Positions 41,487-54,167 of a stretch of DNA of 64,000 bases are shown here, one piece after another (the stretch's first letter is position 1; every line of letters starts with the position of its first letter). Both the position numbers and the translations under genes were made by a program. This DNA comes from Crambe crambe (taxonomy: Eukaryota > Porifera > Demospongiae > Poecilosclerida > Crambeidae): assembly GCA_963924555.1 (NCBI GenBank), contig OZ004596.1:434001-498000 (forward strand), in the 5' to 3' direction. The notes under the pieces are model-generated. The model saw only the letters and a list, made by a program, of their open reading frames with translations, searched no databases and was not told the origin of the DNA.

Positions 41487-41489
<3 letters not shown>

Positions 41490-41579
<90 letters not shown>
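41490..41579 (+). repeat. (AG)45 dinucleotide microsatellite
   Basis: An uninterrupted AG array of about 90 bases lies directly beside the copia relic. Confidence 0.97.
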
Positions 41580-41582
<3 letters not shown>

Positions 41583-41674
41583 GGGTATAGTTTATAGCCA
41601 TGTGCAGGGCTTTTATGTCTATAGGCAATTATATGACTGTAGGTAAGGCAAATTCTCGAGCTAAATCCAAGCTT

Positions 41675-42495
41675 GTGACCCCCATACCCAAATTAATGAT
41701 AAATATGGGGACCCCTCAAGAATTTTAGGGACCCCCAAATTTATGAATAATTATGGGGATCCCTCAATAATCTTGGGGACCCCCTAATATGGACATGATA
41801 TTAATGATTTTTGATCAGTATAGCTATTTAGCACACATAGCTAATAATATCAATGTTCTTCCGGTGGTACATGGACACACCCCTCATGCACAATTAGGAA
41901 GGAGTACACACAATACTAATTGTGTGAGCAAAGCTACATCACAGTCCCAGGAGAACTATCACCAGCTATAGTTATCCAGTGAGAGCCATACACATTCAGG
42001 CACTCCCTTCTCTGAATGTCAAATCCAGAATGCACTGCTAGTGAAGTGGGCTGTAATCCTTTCACATTTGGAAACTGTTCCCTGAGAAACTTAGTTAATA
42101 CCAGCTGCATCAGTAAGCCACTTGCCCTGTAGTAAGGCAGTTTTGTCCTCATCAAATAATAAATTTGGTATCCACCGAACCAATGATCTAGTCTGTAAAA
42201 AATATTATTGGCCTGGATATTTCGCTATAAGAACTAGCTATTGTAAATTTTTCCTCAGGTTGGAACATGTCAACGTATTAAACTCATGCATAATTTAATT
42301 GTACAGTTTATGAACCTGTTGAATGTGCACCTCGCTGAACAGCATCTTCAACATGCCCCCAAAATAACTTTAAAATGGGTCCATAATTAGGGGGTCCATA
42401 AATTCTTGAGGGATCCCCATATTTATGATAAATTTGTCCCCAATTAAGTAATTTTGGGGACCCCCATGCCCATTTTGTGGGGGTCCCCATGATGT
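41675..42495. mobile_element. Inverted-repeat element with GGGGACCCC-type ends
   Basis: The left block (about 41690-41790) and right block (about 42360-42490) are inverted copies. AT.ATAAATATGGGGA(C/T)CCCTCAAGAATTT...GGACCCCC is read on the plus strand at the left and on the minus strand at the right. Each block also holds several direct copies of the GGGGACCCC-like palindrome. Between them, minus strand 41934-42155, lies a fragment reading FPNVKGLQPTSL and GSHWITIAG. It resembles the Ulp1-type protease-like segment carried by some animal DNA transposons. The whole is best explained as a foldback or MITE-like transposon remnant; the family is unknown. Confidence 0.5.
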
Positions 42496-43098
42496 GATGG
42501 ACTCTTCTTCCTCTCCTTATTCATCAGTTGAGGAGGCTACTACACAATAATTATACTACACAATATGAACATGCATAAATATACTCCAGCTCACTTGCAT
42601 GTAGCTAGCTACAAGTAAGTGATCACAAAAATTAATGCAGAGTTGCTGATAATAATAAATTATACCATCAAAATTGTCAATGAATTTTCAATACCAAGAT
42701 GCAATCATCAGAGTTACCAACACAAATTTTGCTGGAATCAATCACAGAGACACAGTACAGGAGCTGCTCTGCACCAATCACTCTCTGGAGAGGCAACGCA
42801 AGCTGTGGCTCAACTGTATGCCCACCACCTCTCCCTGGATTGACGGAAACACTTGAATTCTTTGTATTTTTGTGTTTTTTTTTTTTTTAACTGTAACTTT
42901 ACCACATTACGTTTATTTCATTATTACTTTTGTTGGGTTTGTCCTTTTTGTTGTTGTTGCTGTTGTTGTTGTTGTTGTTGTTGTTGTTTTGTTTTGTTTC
43001 TTTTTTGTTTGCAACAAAACAAAAAAAAAAACAAAAAAAACGCGTATAACACGCGTACGTACACGCGCGCAACTAATGCATCAACCAGCTATGGGTTT
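42496..43098. other. 5' flank of the third FN3 receptor gene
   Basis: Non-coding sequence with a T-rich and GTT-repeat tract (42950-42990) and an A-rich tract (43013-43039). A CG-rich patch (43041-43070) precedes the receptor start. No gene was recognised. Confidence 0.4.
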
Positions 43099-46000
43099 AT
43101 GGTTTCAATGAATACTCCACTGTTTCTATCGCTTGAACTCTTATCTACTCTCGTATTAGTGTCTGCTCAAAATCCACAACGTAAGTACCTTTTGAGGTTT
43201 AGCTCAGCTAGACAGATTAATTGTAGCTATTGTTATGACTGTACAGACGCCACTAATTTCAGGGCTATACAGAGTGGTATTAATAGAGTGAATGTCTCCT
43301 GGACAAGACCAAGAGCCACCAATCCTTTAGATGGATACACTATATATATTGGACCAAACCGACCAATATTTACAACTGGCATAAACGTACATCAGAATAC
43401 AAAGTTTCACATATTAGATCTGAGACCTGGACACCATAGGATTTGGTTAATAATCAGATTTAGAGGCTTCTTTTCATATCCATCAGTTGGTCCTGCAATT
43501 GCTATTGTAAGGGGTAAGATTTCTAGCTAACGTATTGAGTTTAGTTTGAGTGTTTGTTGTAACTTGCCCAATTCAAGTATCAAAGCTGAGATAAAGTATT
43601 ATAGAGACAGTTACAAATGGTTGCCTAAAGCTTGTCATGAGCAACACCATCGTAGACTTGTCACTAAAACACTGCATGAGTTTTCAATTCATATTTATGC
43701 TGTTGCTCTCATCACATGACCTTACTATTATGATCAATCAGATTTTAGAGTTGCAGTAAATCGCCGTAACTCATTACTTACTGCCACATCTGTCACCATA
43801 CACTGGACCAACCCTCGATTCACACAGTCAACAGATATGATGCAGATAGAGATCACACGGTTAACAATGAGTAGGCTGCAGTTCTGTCCGACGCTTGGTC
43901 ATCATATAAGCAATAGTGTAGCTGCAGAATCTGGCAGAGCAGAGATTACTGGCTTACATGAATTCAGCAGTTATTTTGTAAGAATGACTTTTATTATACC
44001 ATCAGGATACGAAACTGTCCGGGACTATCATACTCTCGTTACATTATCTGCAGGTAGGTGTTAATAGCAGGGCCAGCAGTTGAACTGACATTAAATTTTT
44101 ATAGCTAGCATTTTTTTTTTGAATTTGCACTGATTTCAAAACCAACAGGTTGCAGTTTTGCCTGGACATCTTTGTCAGATAATAACTTACTCTACACTTA
44201 GCTAGCTGTTATAGCTGGGTATAGCTACATAGTATGTATCTCAATAGCTAATCACCAATGAGAGCTCTCTCTGTAACTCTATGTATGTATTTCATGTGTG
44301 CAGCCCCAACTGGTGCTCCAGAAAGAATAGTTTACTATGCCTCGTTCCAAACCATTAGAGCATACTGGAGTGAAATTCCATGCAGTGACCACAATGGTCA
44401 AATCACAAATTATGTATACCAATTACGTCAAGTGGGAGGAGCTTTGGTCCCTGATGATCAGTTGCAGGTGGTGGATATGAATTTCACAGCTACTGGACTC
44501 ACTCCTAACACAAACTACATCTTAAGAGTTGCTGGGATCAATATCAATGGCACGGGACCTTTTGCCACAGTCAGAATTTTGACAAGGAATGATAGTAAGA
44601 TTAAATGGTCAAGTTCTAGTATAATTATTAGATTTCATTTCATTATACAGAACTGATTCCTACTAACTTCACTGCTGAACAAGTAGATAAATATACCATA
44701 TTGCTGACCTGGGCAACAATAATCCCTCCTACTAGATACCTTGTAACTACTGGTAATTCTAGGCCTACAAGATTTGATTCTGGCACGCTATTACATCCAA
44801 GAACTAAAATAATTCGACTGAATCTGGGGCCTGGTATTCATTTAGTTTGGTTGGTCGCTCTCCAAGCCGATAATGATCACATAGTGGTGGGACCTGTGAG
44901 TGTTGCTTTGAGAGGTGAGGAAAATAGCAAATTCTGTTAGAGCCTTCAATTATTGTTATCTTTAGATTTCAGAACCCCACTGAATCTCATGTTCTCATCA
45001 CTGAATTCCACATCTATTAGCATGTCTTGGACCAGGCCTCGATTCAGTCTCTCAACAGATGTGTATTGGGCAGAGCTGAGTCGATTGGTTGGTGATGAGA
45101 GGCAGTTGTGTCCAATGGTTGAGGATTACAAATTAAAAAGGACGACTAGTATTTCAGCAGAGTTTACTGACCTGCATGCATTCAGTATTTATAAAGTAAA
45201 CTTAACTATTGTTGTACCAGATGGAATCTATTTCACCTTGACAGATGACACTGCAGAGTTCACTACAATGATTTTGGGTAATGTGATGGTACTTTTGAAA
45301 ATAACAAACTATTATCTTCCATGAATGCATACAGCCCCAACTGCTCCTCCACCTAACATAACTTACTCCTTTTCCTCCCGAAGTATTAACGCATCCTGGA
45401 CAGAAATTGAATGCCTTGAGCGCAAGGGTCCAATCACAGACTACGTTGTGGAACTTAGAGAAGTCGGAGGAGATTTGCGAGATTTGATACCTGGTATTGT
45501 GGTGGACAGGACCTTCACAGCTAGAGGACTCACTCCTTACACAAACTATACATTAAGAGTTGCTGGAATGAATAATGAACATATTGGACCTTTTTCTGAC
45601 ATAAACAGTTTTTCGACCTTAGAAGATAGTAAGATTCATGTTGAAACTCATGTTATAGCCAAGTTATTATTATTAATTTTCTTTAGCTCCTGGTCGTGTG
45701 TCTGGCCTAGTGAGTGTTCCTAGGTTTACTTTTATTATACTCACTTGGAGACCACCTGAAGAACCTAATGGAGTCATCATCAGTTATGAAGTCACTTACA
45801 CCGTCAATGGTGGCAATACATTCAGAGTCAACACTTCAAATTCTACATTTACCATACCATCATTGACTCCACAAACAAGTCTCTCTCCTCTTGCAGTCAC
45901 TGCTTACACAAAGATAGGTCGCGGAGAACCGACGTTTATTAATGAGAGCACCTTAGATGTACCATGTGAGTTACAGTAGTAGATTGGTAAAGGACACTGA

Positions 46001-46707
46001 TCTGGGGGAGAAGAGGCAATTCTCTGAAATTCAATTTTCTTTGTTTTTTCTTTAGCTATGGTGTTGAACGTAGAGGTGATAGCTCTGTCTTACTCTTCAG
46101 TTAATGTTTCTTGGGACAGGATTAATAACCCTCTGATCATATCCTATACAATTTACTACTCTATCAACAAGACAGAAGAAGAAGAAACTGATCCTGTTAC
46201 TGTTCCCAGTTCTGTGAATTCAGTTGTGATTGGAAATTTAAGCATTATCCCAAATTATTTTTTTCAAGTAGCTGCTATAGCTGAAATTGATGGAGATATT
46301 GCAATGGGAAAACTGTCAGAAGTAATAGTTCCCCTGCCCTTCATACCTATTGGAATATCCATACCACTTGAACATATTCTTAGTGGAATTCTTGGTTTTA
46401 GTATTCTATCAATCATAGGAATGGCAATTGGATTTTGGGTGAAGAGGTGAGGCTACATGTGCTTGCATTGTGCAACTGCATTGTCAATAATTTTATTTGT
46501 TTCTGCAATAGCAAATACTTCACAAAACTGCCAGTATTTGAAAATCTTATGGAAATGAATGATGAGATTGAATCTTCAACATCATCGATATCAAATGAAC
46601 TAGATGAAGCACCTCCAAGACATTCATTTAAAAGAGAACTGGCTTCATTATCATCACCAAGTTCATCAATGAGTACTATCCGGGATGTTCAAGTTCTCTA
46701 TGCATAA
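43099..46707 (+). CDS. FN3-repeat transmembrane receptor, copy 3
   Basis: Same architecture as copy 1. Signal-peptide exon 43099-43180 (MVSMNTPLFLSLELLSTLVL, aligning with MASITIPFLLSLLSTL of copy 1). Eight FN3 exons begin at about 43247, 43740, 44303, 44652, 44966, 45334, 45688 and 46056; the last includes the membrane segment (SGILGFSILSIIGMAIGFWVKR). The tail exon runs from about 46512 to 46707. Domains again follow A-B-C, A-B-C, D, E. Domains D and E are almost identical to copy 1, whereas the N-terminal domains are much more diverged. This suggests gene conversion or a more recent exchange of the 3' half, or diversifying change at the outer domains. The tail ends VQVLYA, parallel to VQIVYF of copy 1. 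The start is chosen at 43099 because an earlier ATG (43091) is out of frame. Confidence 0.85.
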
Positions 46708-46910
46708 TTCTTAGCTGTATGTACAAGTATATTATTTTTAGTACTTTAATATGAAAATAGTCATGGCGCATGCGAGTTCGCCTCTATGCCGCGCGCGCCA
46801 TGCACGCCGGCATTATTATAGCGCACGTGGCATTCACATTGTAATTATAAACTAGGCTGCGCTGCAACAAAATTTGTCAATTCAGTTCCAAGAAGCAATA
46901 TTTAAATAGA

Positions 46911-49900
46911 ATGGCTATGTTAAGAAAAATGTTATCCCCAAGACAACAAGAAGGAAGGAGAGATCGTGAAAAACAACGATCTAACAGTGAGCTCCAATTA
47001 AACGGTCACAGGAGACAAGGTAGCGACGGAGAAGAAGTTACCAACCACTCTTACGGAGACCCTGATAAGTTCACTGACACTAATAAGTTCAACCCTCCAG
47101 CTCGCTCACAGTCGCTGATCGGGTCGCCGACTACTACCGGCAACGAGGGTAATCCTCCTCTGCCGCGCAGAAACGAAAGGAACATCACTCGTGGAGGTAG
47201 TATGATCAGTAGTAAGCAGCTGGCAACGGAGAACCCCGAAGGCGAAGCGTCTCTCTATGTGACTCCGCCGGACACCTTTAAGAGAGACCAGGCGAACAGT
47301 GGGGAAGCGCTTGGCGAGTCTCAGCCTACCAGGAACGAGCTAAGGCAGTTTCACATGCACCAGCTTACAATGTCACAAGTTAGGGGGCAGAGTCCAGGTA
47401 TCTGTGCTGCTGGAGCCCCAGTTGGCGGTGGAGCTGGTAACAACGGCCATCAGAGGACACGTTCTTTTGGGCATGTGATTGAGAACTCTGTGTATAGCGT
47501 CCCGTTCAACCAAATTTCAACTGGTGCAAGTGAGGGCGTAAGGCCTGTGACCGTGCGTCCTCCCAATAAGCATCGTGATCGTCATGGGCAGGCAAGCGTA
47601 GAGAATAGTGAACGTATTATCACGATCAACCTGCCATCATCAACATCTCCACAACCTCCCAGTGACAGATCAGATACTAACTCACCCAATTCCCCCAGCA
47701 GCTACCAGAGTTGTGAACAGGATCCACCACGTCTGGATGATGGCACCAGTGACTATGCCGAGCCTTGGGACAGCAGCAAGATATTCCCAAACAGAAATAA
47801 ATCCAAGTCTCGTGAGGATAATCAATTTCAGAGGAGAATGGACGAGCACAGACCTCGAGGTGGAAGTACTCGCGTCAGCTCCTCCCCTCCTCCGTCCATG
47901 AGGGGTGCAACTCGTTTCCAGTCAGCACGAGCCCATCATGTGGGTGAAGGATCGCCTCCTCCTCCTGAGCTGCCCTACGACCCTCGTAGAAACAGAGGTT
48001 TCTCAGAACGGGCACACCCACCTAGCCGGGACCAGGAAGGGAGCACCTCTCCGGTCAACATTGGGGGACGAATGCAAGCACTGTCAATGGAGAAGTCTCA
48101 GCCTTTTGAAATGGATGATTTGGGGCATCATCACTCTCAATCCACCAGTTCCCACCACAGGGTAGGACGGCGTCTACCCACTCCTCCTCATGATCCCCCA
48201 CCCAAAGAGCCACCTCCTCTCCCCTGGCAGGAACCCCCTCCACCACCTCCTCCGAAAGACTCCCGAGAAGAGTGGAAAATCAACAATGCTCTGAATATAG
48301 ACGTCTCTATTCCACTTGAGGACCAGCCGTAAGTGTAATCAAATGTCAGTTATTAATAGCAGTCACTTGCTTCATTGTGGATAGCTTGTAATCCACTTCA
48401 GGTATAGAGTTGTGTAGCTGTCATTGTGAAATAGAAACTGGGGAAGTGAAGGCCCTATAATTTAATATGAAGAGGTCATAACTAGTCAAGTCTTTTTGAT
48501 GGCATCTGTGGTGTCTACTTAAGAGGGTTTTAATAATGCACGATCTTCCTATGGTCTTTGTGTGGTCATTTAGTTTGATATATCTGACTGTCCATCTTGT
48601 TAAAAGTTTCATTGCCATTATTGGGTGCTTTGAGACTCCTGGAAAAAGGCAAATTATTTACATAGAGAATTCCTTATATGTGCACTACCTACTCCAGAAG
48701 AGTGAAGGATGTTGTTAAGGACGTACTAGGCTAGATATATAGCTATTTGTAACCAGAATTTGTTCTGAGACAGGGTATGTGTGTGTGATAATCATCACGT
48801 GTGTACTACCATGTGGAGTGCATTATCTGTATTCTGAACCTGTTTTTCATGTTGAAAGTTTTTTCACTGTTGTTTTTGTTGTTGAACCATGGCACTAGAA
48901 GATGAGTAATGATTTACAAATGTGTTGCTTTTAATTCTGGCCGTTTCCTGAAGTCAGTATTGTCATCTCCCCAAGTTTAACTTGATGAATATTCTTCAGA
49001 AGCAAGTGTTAGTCTGTTTCTTGGCTCAATCCAGGGAGGGGGGGAGCTTGAGCCATGACAAGATTATTTTTTTCCAGTGACTATGCTGCAGCAGCAGCAA
49101 GAAAACTGTTTCGATTTGAGTTGGCAAGTGTGCAGGCAATGAATTACATGATGAATGAAATCTGTTTACCCCGTTTGATGTGATAACTACCCTCCATCTA
49201 GCTATATAGTGACATACTGTCATATGCATAATGAATGATACTCTCTACAAATACATCCTAACAGGTAACATGTATGGGGTATCACCAGACCTACGCCCTG
49301 TTGGATTCATAGGGTTTCGTAATACACCCCATCATGTTTGGGATGTTTCTGGAAACAGTCTACCACTGCTGCTAGGTTTCTATAATTTAGCACTGTTATT
49401 AGCAGGGGGGACCCCTTTTCACACTTTTCGAATGTCCTTGTTTGTGACCAATCAAGTCTCTGGTATTGTGGCAAGTATGATGCTATGGTGATTATAGGGA
49501 GATTATGTGACTTTCCTTGTGCACTTGGTATGCAGTTGTAGGATTCAGTGCAAGGATATCATATCCTTGTACTCTTGATGAACTAATTGTATTGGGTGTA
49601 TCAGGTGATACTTAAGCAGGTATCATTAGCAGCCATTGAATAGAAATATGTCCTGTGTTGAGGTCTGGGAGTGCAATTTTCCATCTCCTGGCTAAGTTAA
49701 CTGGATCCTTTCTATCTTTTTAGTTTGACTATGATATCAGCAAGGCTTAAGTTTAGGTGGCTCTTACATCACACTGCAATGCCTTTTTAGAATTTTATTT
49801 GGATGGTTTCCAAGATGTGTCTGTCATTACTAGGACCAATTAAATAGAAGAGACAGAAATGAATTTTACATCTTTGGTGGGATGGTAACTATGAGTTAGA

Positions 49901-52131
49901 TTTTGGGTCAAGGGGAAATTGTGTTATGTCTAGGAGAAATAAGATCCATGGACCTTATTATAGCTCAGAATGAGTGGGCTGTTTTGGTCACCTATGGACA
50001 AGCTTCCAGCTAGTAGTGATCTAAACCATATAGGGGAGTCACCTTATAATAATGTGACCCATCTCATAAAGAGGCAGCTGTTTGTGCTCCACATATCTAC
50101 AAAAAAGGAAATTTATGTCTATCACATGGTGTAGTATACCATTGCTTGTGTACAATGTGAGGGTAGCAGTTACCAATTGTACAGATTCAATTTCAGAACT
50201 CTCATTTATCTATGCAGGTGGTACCATGGCAATGTGACTAGGGCAGAGGCCGAGAGTATACTGAGGACTCAGCCAGATTTCAGTTTTCTTGTGCGGAAAA
50301 GTGAGAGTTGTCAGACTGACTACTCGCTCTCCATACGGTGAGTTATTCATCATAATTAGAGGGCATTCTCTTTTCAGGGCCACTATAAGTGTGTGTGTTG
50401 TAGCACATGCTCAGTAGGTCGAGGGTGTATGTAGGCTGGAGGGGTACATGTAGTGTGTTCCTGTTAAGCATGTTCAGCTGGCAGGAATTAGGCTGTGTTC
50501 TTGTAGACAGTTGGTAAGTCCAAAGGTCAAGAAAATAGGATTAATAGTAGCCCTGACTGACTCTCTTGGCTTCTATTGGTGGTGAGGGTCATGCATGAAC
50601 AGCTTACAAGGACAGAAGCCTCTTATTTTAGAGGTAGTAACTGTTTTGAATAAGGTGCTCTTTGACTGATTTGTCTGGGTCAGGGTGGAGGGTAAGATCA
50701 GGATACATGATCATTGACCTGTATGCATTAGTTGAATGTCCTGATTGTTGATCAATGTCCTGATTAGAAGGGATATCCCCATAATCATCAAGAGGGGAAG
50801 AGTGAATGCTTACATAACTATTGTGAGAATTTCATTACTTGGACTCCTTGTTTTATCACAAAGGCCATGCTAAATGGGAAAGTTTACAGCTTTAAGTCAT
50901 CAACGAGTCATATTTGTTGATTTAGCCTGTGTACATGGCAGTATCCACCCATGGTATGCTACAGTACTCGAGTGTTTGTGAGACTTGGTTGAGCTTCATT
51001 GGAGAGTTAATCTGATCAATTAATGGCCTGTAGTTGATGCTAGTCTGCCAAAAAAGGAGCTATTTTGGATGCTTCTCAAAGCTAGCTTCCAGATCGGTTG
51101 AGCTTTGAGAAAGGCCATCTCAGAAAAAATTTAGCAGCATGTAGTGTGTGTGTGTTTGTGCTACATGACAGCAAAGTCCACTCCACTGTTGAGGTAGCAA
51201 GGTCACGCCAACCACAAACTTCATTGATCAAACATCCTTTTTGTAGGTAACTCTGTACACAGATTGGTTTTAGTCTCAGAAGTATTGAATCAGCCAACTT
51301 ATCAGGTTCTTTTGAGAGTACACAACCTATGACAACAACAGTGCAAAGGTCATAATTATATCAAACCATGACCTTAATTAATGCACACCTTATCTCTATT
51401 GCACATGGTTATAAGCACAGCTTGTTATAAGACTTCTTTATCATTATTATTGAGGATCTCTGCATGTTACCCATGAAAACTGAATCGGTATTATTAGCCC
51501 ATATATATAGATGGATAAACTGTGATATCATAAGATAACAGGTAGCATGCATGTATGTCATTATAACATTATATCATACTTGAAAATGACCTGTGCAATC
51601 TGTAGTTGATTGCCCAAAAACATTTTATTAACTGTTCTTTAATAGGTATGCAAATTTATCAACTCCACAATTTTCTTTGTGTACTTGCAAATCCAACTTG
51701 GCACACATGTAGATTGATTTTCAGTCCACCATTGTGATCCATTGCTGTTATTTTATCCATAATAAGGAAGGAATCTTACTATTCTAAATATAGATCAGTT
51801 TTGATTTCATTCTTATGTGTCAATATTTTCATTTTGAGTTGTCAATCTGTCGATGTTTATCTTTCACTGCAAACACTTGCAACACAGGGACACCACATCT
51901 GCATCAGGAGGTTTTTACCACCTCAGATTGGTGTTTGAAAGAAACCCAAGCCCTGGCTATGTCTTGGGACAGTTTAGCAGCCATTTTGACAAAGTGACCG
52001 AATGCATTGCTTTTTACACAAAGCAGAGACTGAACATTCGTGGGGCCGAGCACAAGCGACTGAAATATCCGATACCTAGAAACCAACCAATGGACAGAAA
52101 TCACAACTACATCAGAACAGTTGGTGTCTAA
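46911..52131 (+). CDS. SHB/SHD/SHE/SHF-family SH2 adaptor
   Basis: Three exons, 46911-48328, 50218-50337 and 51888-52131, join in phase. The long N-terminal exon is disordered and rich in Ser, Pro and Arg. It has tyrosine motifs SLYVTPPD, SVYSVPF and DYAEPWD (the last like the YDQPW motif of SHB) and proline-rich stretches (PPKEPPPLPW, EPPPPPPPKD) for SH3 binding. The C-terminal SH2 domain starts at WYHGNVTRAEAESIL and has FLVRKSES with the phosphotyrosine-binding Arg. It continues GGFYHLRLVF and ends IRGAEHKRLKYPI, matching SHB. SHB adaptors link receptor tyrosine kinases to downstream signalling. The first intron (1.9 kb) and second intron (1.55 kb) are long for this window; within them only simple repeats were noted. 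Confidence 0.87.
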
Positions 52132-52545
52132 CAATACATTTTTTGTTTCTCGTTCCTTCCTTCAATTTTAATAGGCGCATTGGGGTCTTTATGTTAAACT
52201 TTAAAGCTGTTGTGTACTTAAAAAAAGAAATTATTGACTATTTTAATTGTTTTTTTTTGTTCATTTGTTATTCTCTGGTGTGCTAGTTGTATTAAACCAA
52301 CTTCTTTTTGTTGTTGTAATGTTTCCACAAATTTTGTGATGTTTTGCAGCACATAATCGTCCACACTTTAAAAGTTGTTCCTTTAGTAGTCAACCACTTT
52401 AAAATGTCTTATACATATAACAAAGACATTATGTGAGGGAAACCGGCCTGTCAAAAATAACTCCAAGAAAGTTGAATGTCCATTTGTTGGTGCTAGTTGC
52501 ATATAACAAGACATTATGTAAGGGAGCTGGCCTGCTTTTTGTCCA
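52132..52545. repeat. Convergent 3' interval with a duplicated RPUSD2 gene end
   Basis: The interval between two convergent stop codons contains a degenerate copy (about 52426-52505) of the following 52511-52620 segment. Shared stretches are ACATTATGT.AGGGA, CATCAAAAATAAC.CCA, TTTGAATGTCCA.TTGT and TTGGTGCTAGT. The second segment contains the last codons and stop of the pseudouridine synthase gene, so its end was tandemly duplicated into its own 3' flank. Otherwise AT-rich. Confidence 0.7.
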
Positions 52546-54009
52546 TCAAAAATAACCCCAGGAAGGTCGAGGGGCTTTGAATGTCCACTTGTAGGAAGGG
52601 TTGGTGCTAGTATATTGCATAGCATGCAGCCAAATGCAAGTGGCCAAGAGATCTTCCCTAGCAACATGACTTGTTTCTCTTTCCCCAGCGATGCACTCGT
52701 GACACCAGCTCACCCTCTCATAGTTCTCTATCTTTGGGACGGGACTGTTGAACTGACTCCGCTTCAAATCTCCCCCATATTTATAGTCATTTGTTATAGG
52801 ATGCCCTGTGGATTTAAAATTGATGACCCTTTTCCATACCTATTGTCCTTGCTTACCCAACCACTTGAGATGGACCCGTATCTGGTGAGTTCTACCGGTT
52901 ATCAGCTTGCAACGAACAAGAGACTCGGATCCATCAGCTTTCACTGACTCCCTTTCAAATATAGAGACGGATGGCTTGCCTACATGCAAATAAACACAGT
53001 TTAGTATCAAGTGTCTGTTTTAAAGAGACTTTATTGCATCATCTATACCTTCAGGATCTACAGTACAGTAAATGTGCTGCAGGTTCCGAAATACTGATAT
53101 GGGCTTATCCACTTCAACAACACCTTCTGGAAATGTACCCTTTAGGAGTAATGTTTGGTAAAAGGTCATCACATGAGCATACCACTGTGTTGAACTCACC
53201 TTAACACGTGCTATGTATTCTTTTTTCATCAACCGTTTTGAGAATTGAGCTGATATTTTTGGATTCATTTCTTTTTTACATGAAAATATTAGCACACCAG
53301 AAGCAAGACGATCAAGCCTATTAGAGAGATTTGAGCATCCAATTATAGAAGAGCAATAAAAGGAGAAAGGCAGTGAAAAGAAGGAAGGAGGGAAGGTCAT
53401 ACCTATGGATAGGGTAGATGTGCTGCAAATGAGGATTCTCAGAAAGCACAATTTTCTGAATGCTATTCATCTGCACATCTTCCACAATCACAGCAACTAC
53501 AAGTTATAGAACTATCACTTACTCTAAATTTGCCTACAGGATAAACGGGAATTGAAGGTGGCTTATTTATTATCACCATGTCCTCACTTTCATCCAATAT
53601 GTCAACAGGAATATCCAAAACCTAAACACACCCAGAGTGACTCACGGTAAAGAAATCTTAGGACAGATGTACACTGTGTGTGACCTCGGGTTCATGCATA
53701 TGAGTTATGCATCGGAGTTCTTCACCTTGCTTTACGATATCATCACTAGAATTAACTGGCCTCCCATTGCAAAACACGCGCTCTTCATTGATTGCTTTCT
53801 CTATTACAGACTTCTCCAGTAATGGTTGGTACTTCAACAAAACCTGAATAGTGGTGATATGATCTGATTAGGCGAAGCTGTTGACCCTTTACCAATTCTG
53901 CTAAGGGACTTACTTGTGAAACCTTCATTCCATCCCAATTAACAGCTACTTTCTTGGTGTATAGATATGGAGTAACGAGCCGATACCCATTGGAAATAAG
54001 ATAAACCAT
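52546..54009 (-). CDS. RPUSD2: RluA-type RNA pseudouridine synthase, RPUSD2-like
   Basis: About eight short exons starting at ATG 54009 (MVYLISNGYRLVTPYLYTKK) and continuing at 53685-53843 (S4-like segment, INEERVFCNGRPV). Next come DILDESEDMVIINKPPSIPV, a short exon ending YPIHR, then LDRLASGVLIFSCKK. The catalytic HRLDR motif is thus split by an intron. RVKGTFPEGVVEVDKP and ITGRTHQIRVHLKWLGHPI follow. The last exon ends at 52546 with CHECIAGERETS...DLLATCIWLHAMQY, a C-terminal extension typical of RPUSD2. The enzyme isomerises uridine in RNA; human RPUSD2 modifies nuclear pre-mRNA. All motifs are present. It is divergent from the RhoGEF gene and convergent with the SH2 adaptor. Confidence 0.88.
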
Positions 54010-54167
54010 TGATGTGTGATACAAGCTAGTGATAAAGGCGCCAGCTCAGTCCTTCACCCTATAATTATAATAACGCACACCTTGCCTCGCACTGATCACG
54101 TGATATCGCTTCCGGATATTATGATAGCGATATCGACAGATTAATTTACTGAGAGGTGAATAAGAGA
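54010..54167. promoter_or_regulatory. Divergent interval RPUSD2 / candidate RhoGEF 5' exon
   Basis: 158 bases between the RPUSD2 start and the first in-frame ATG considered for the RhoGEF gene (54168). It contains CACGTGAT (about 54096), an E-box-like site. Promoter function is inferred. Confidence 0.3.

Noticed and set aside
41490..41579. CRISPR-like or regulatory array
   Set aside because: It is a simple AG dinucleotide microsatellite with no spacers.
42853..43098. Upstream in-frame extension of receptor copy 3 (poly-F/C-rich peptide)
   Set aside because: It comes from T-rich and GTT-repeat DNA. The signal peptide beginning at 43099 aligns with that of copy 1.
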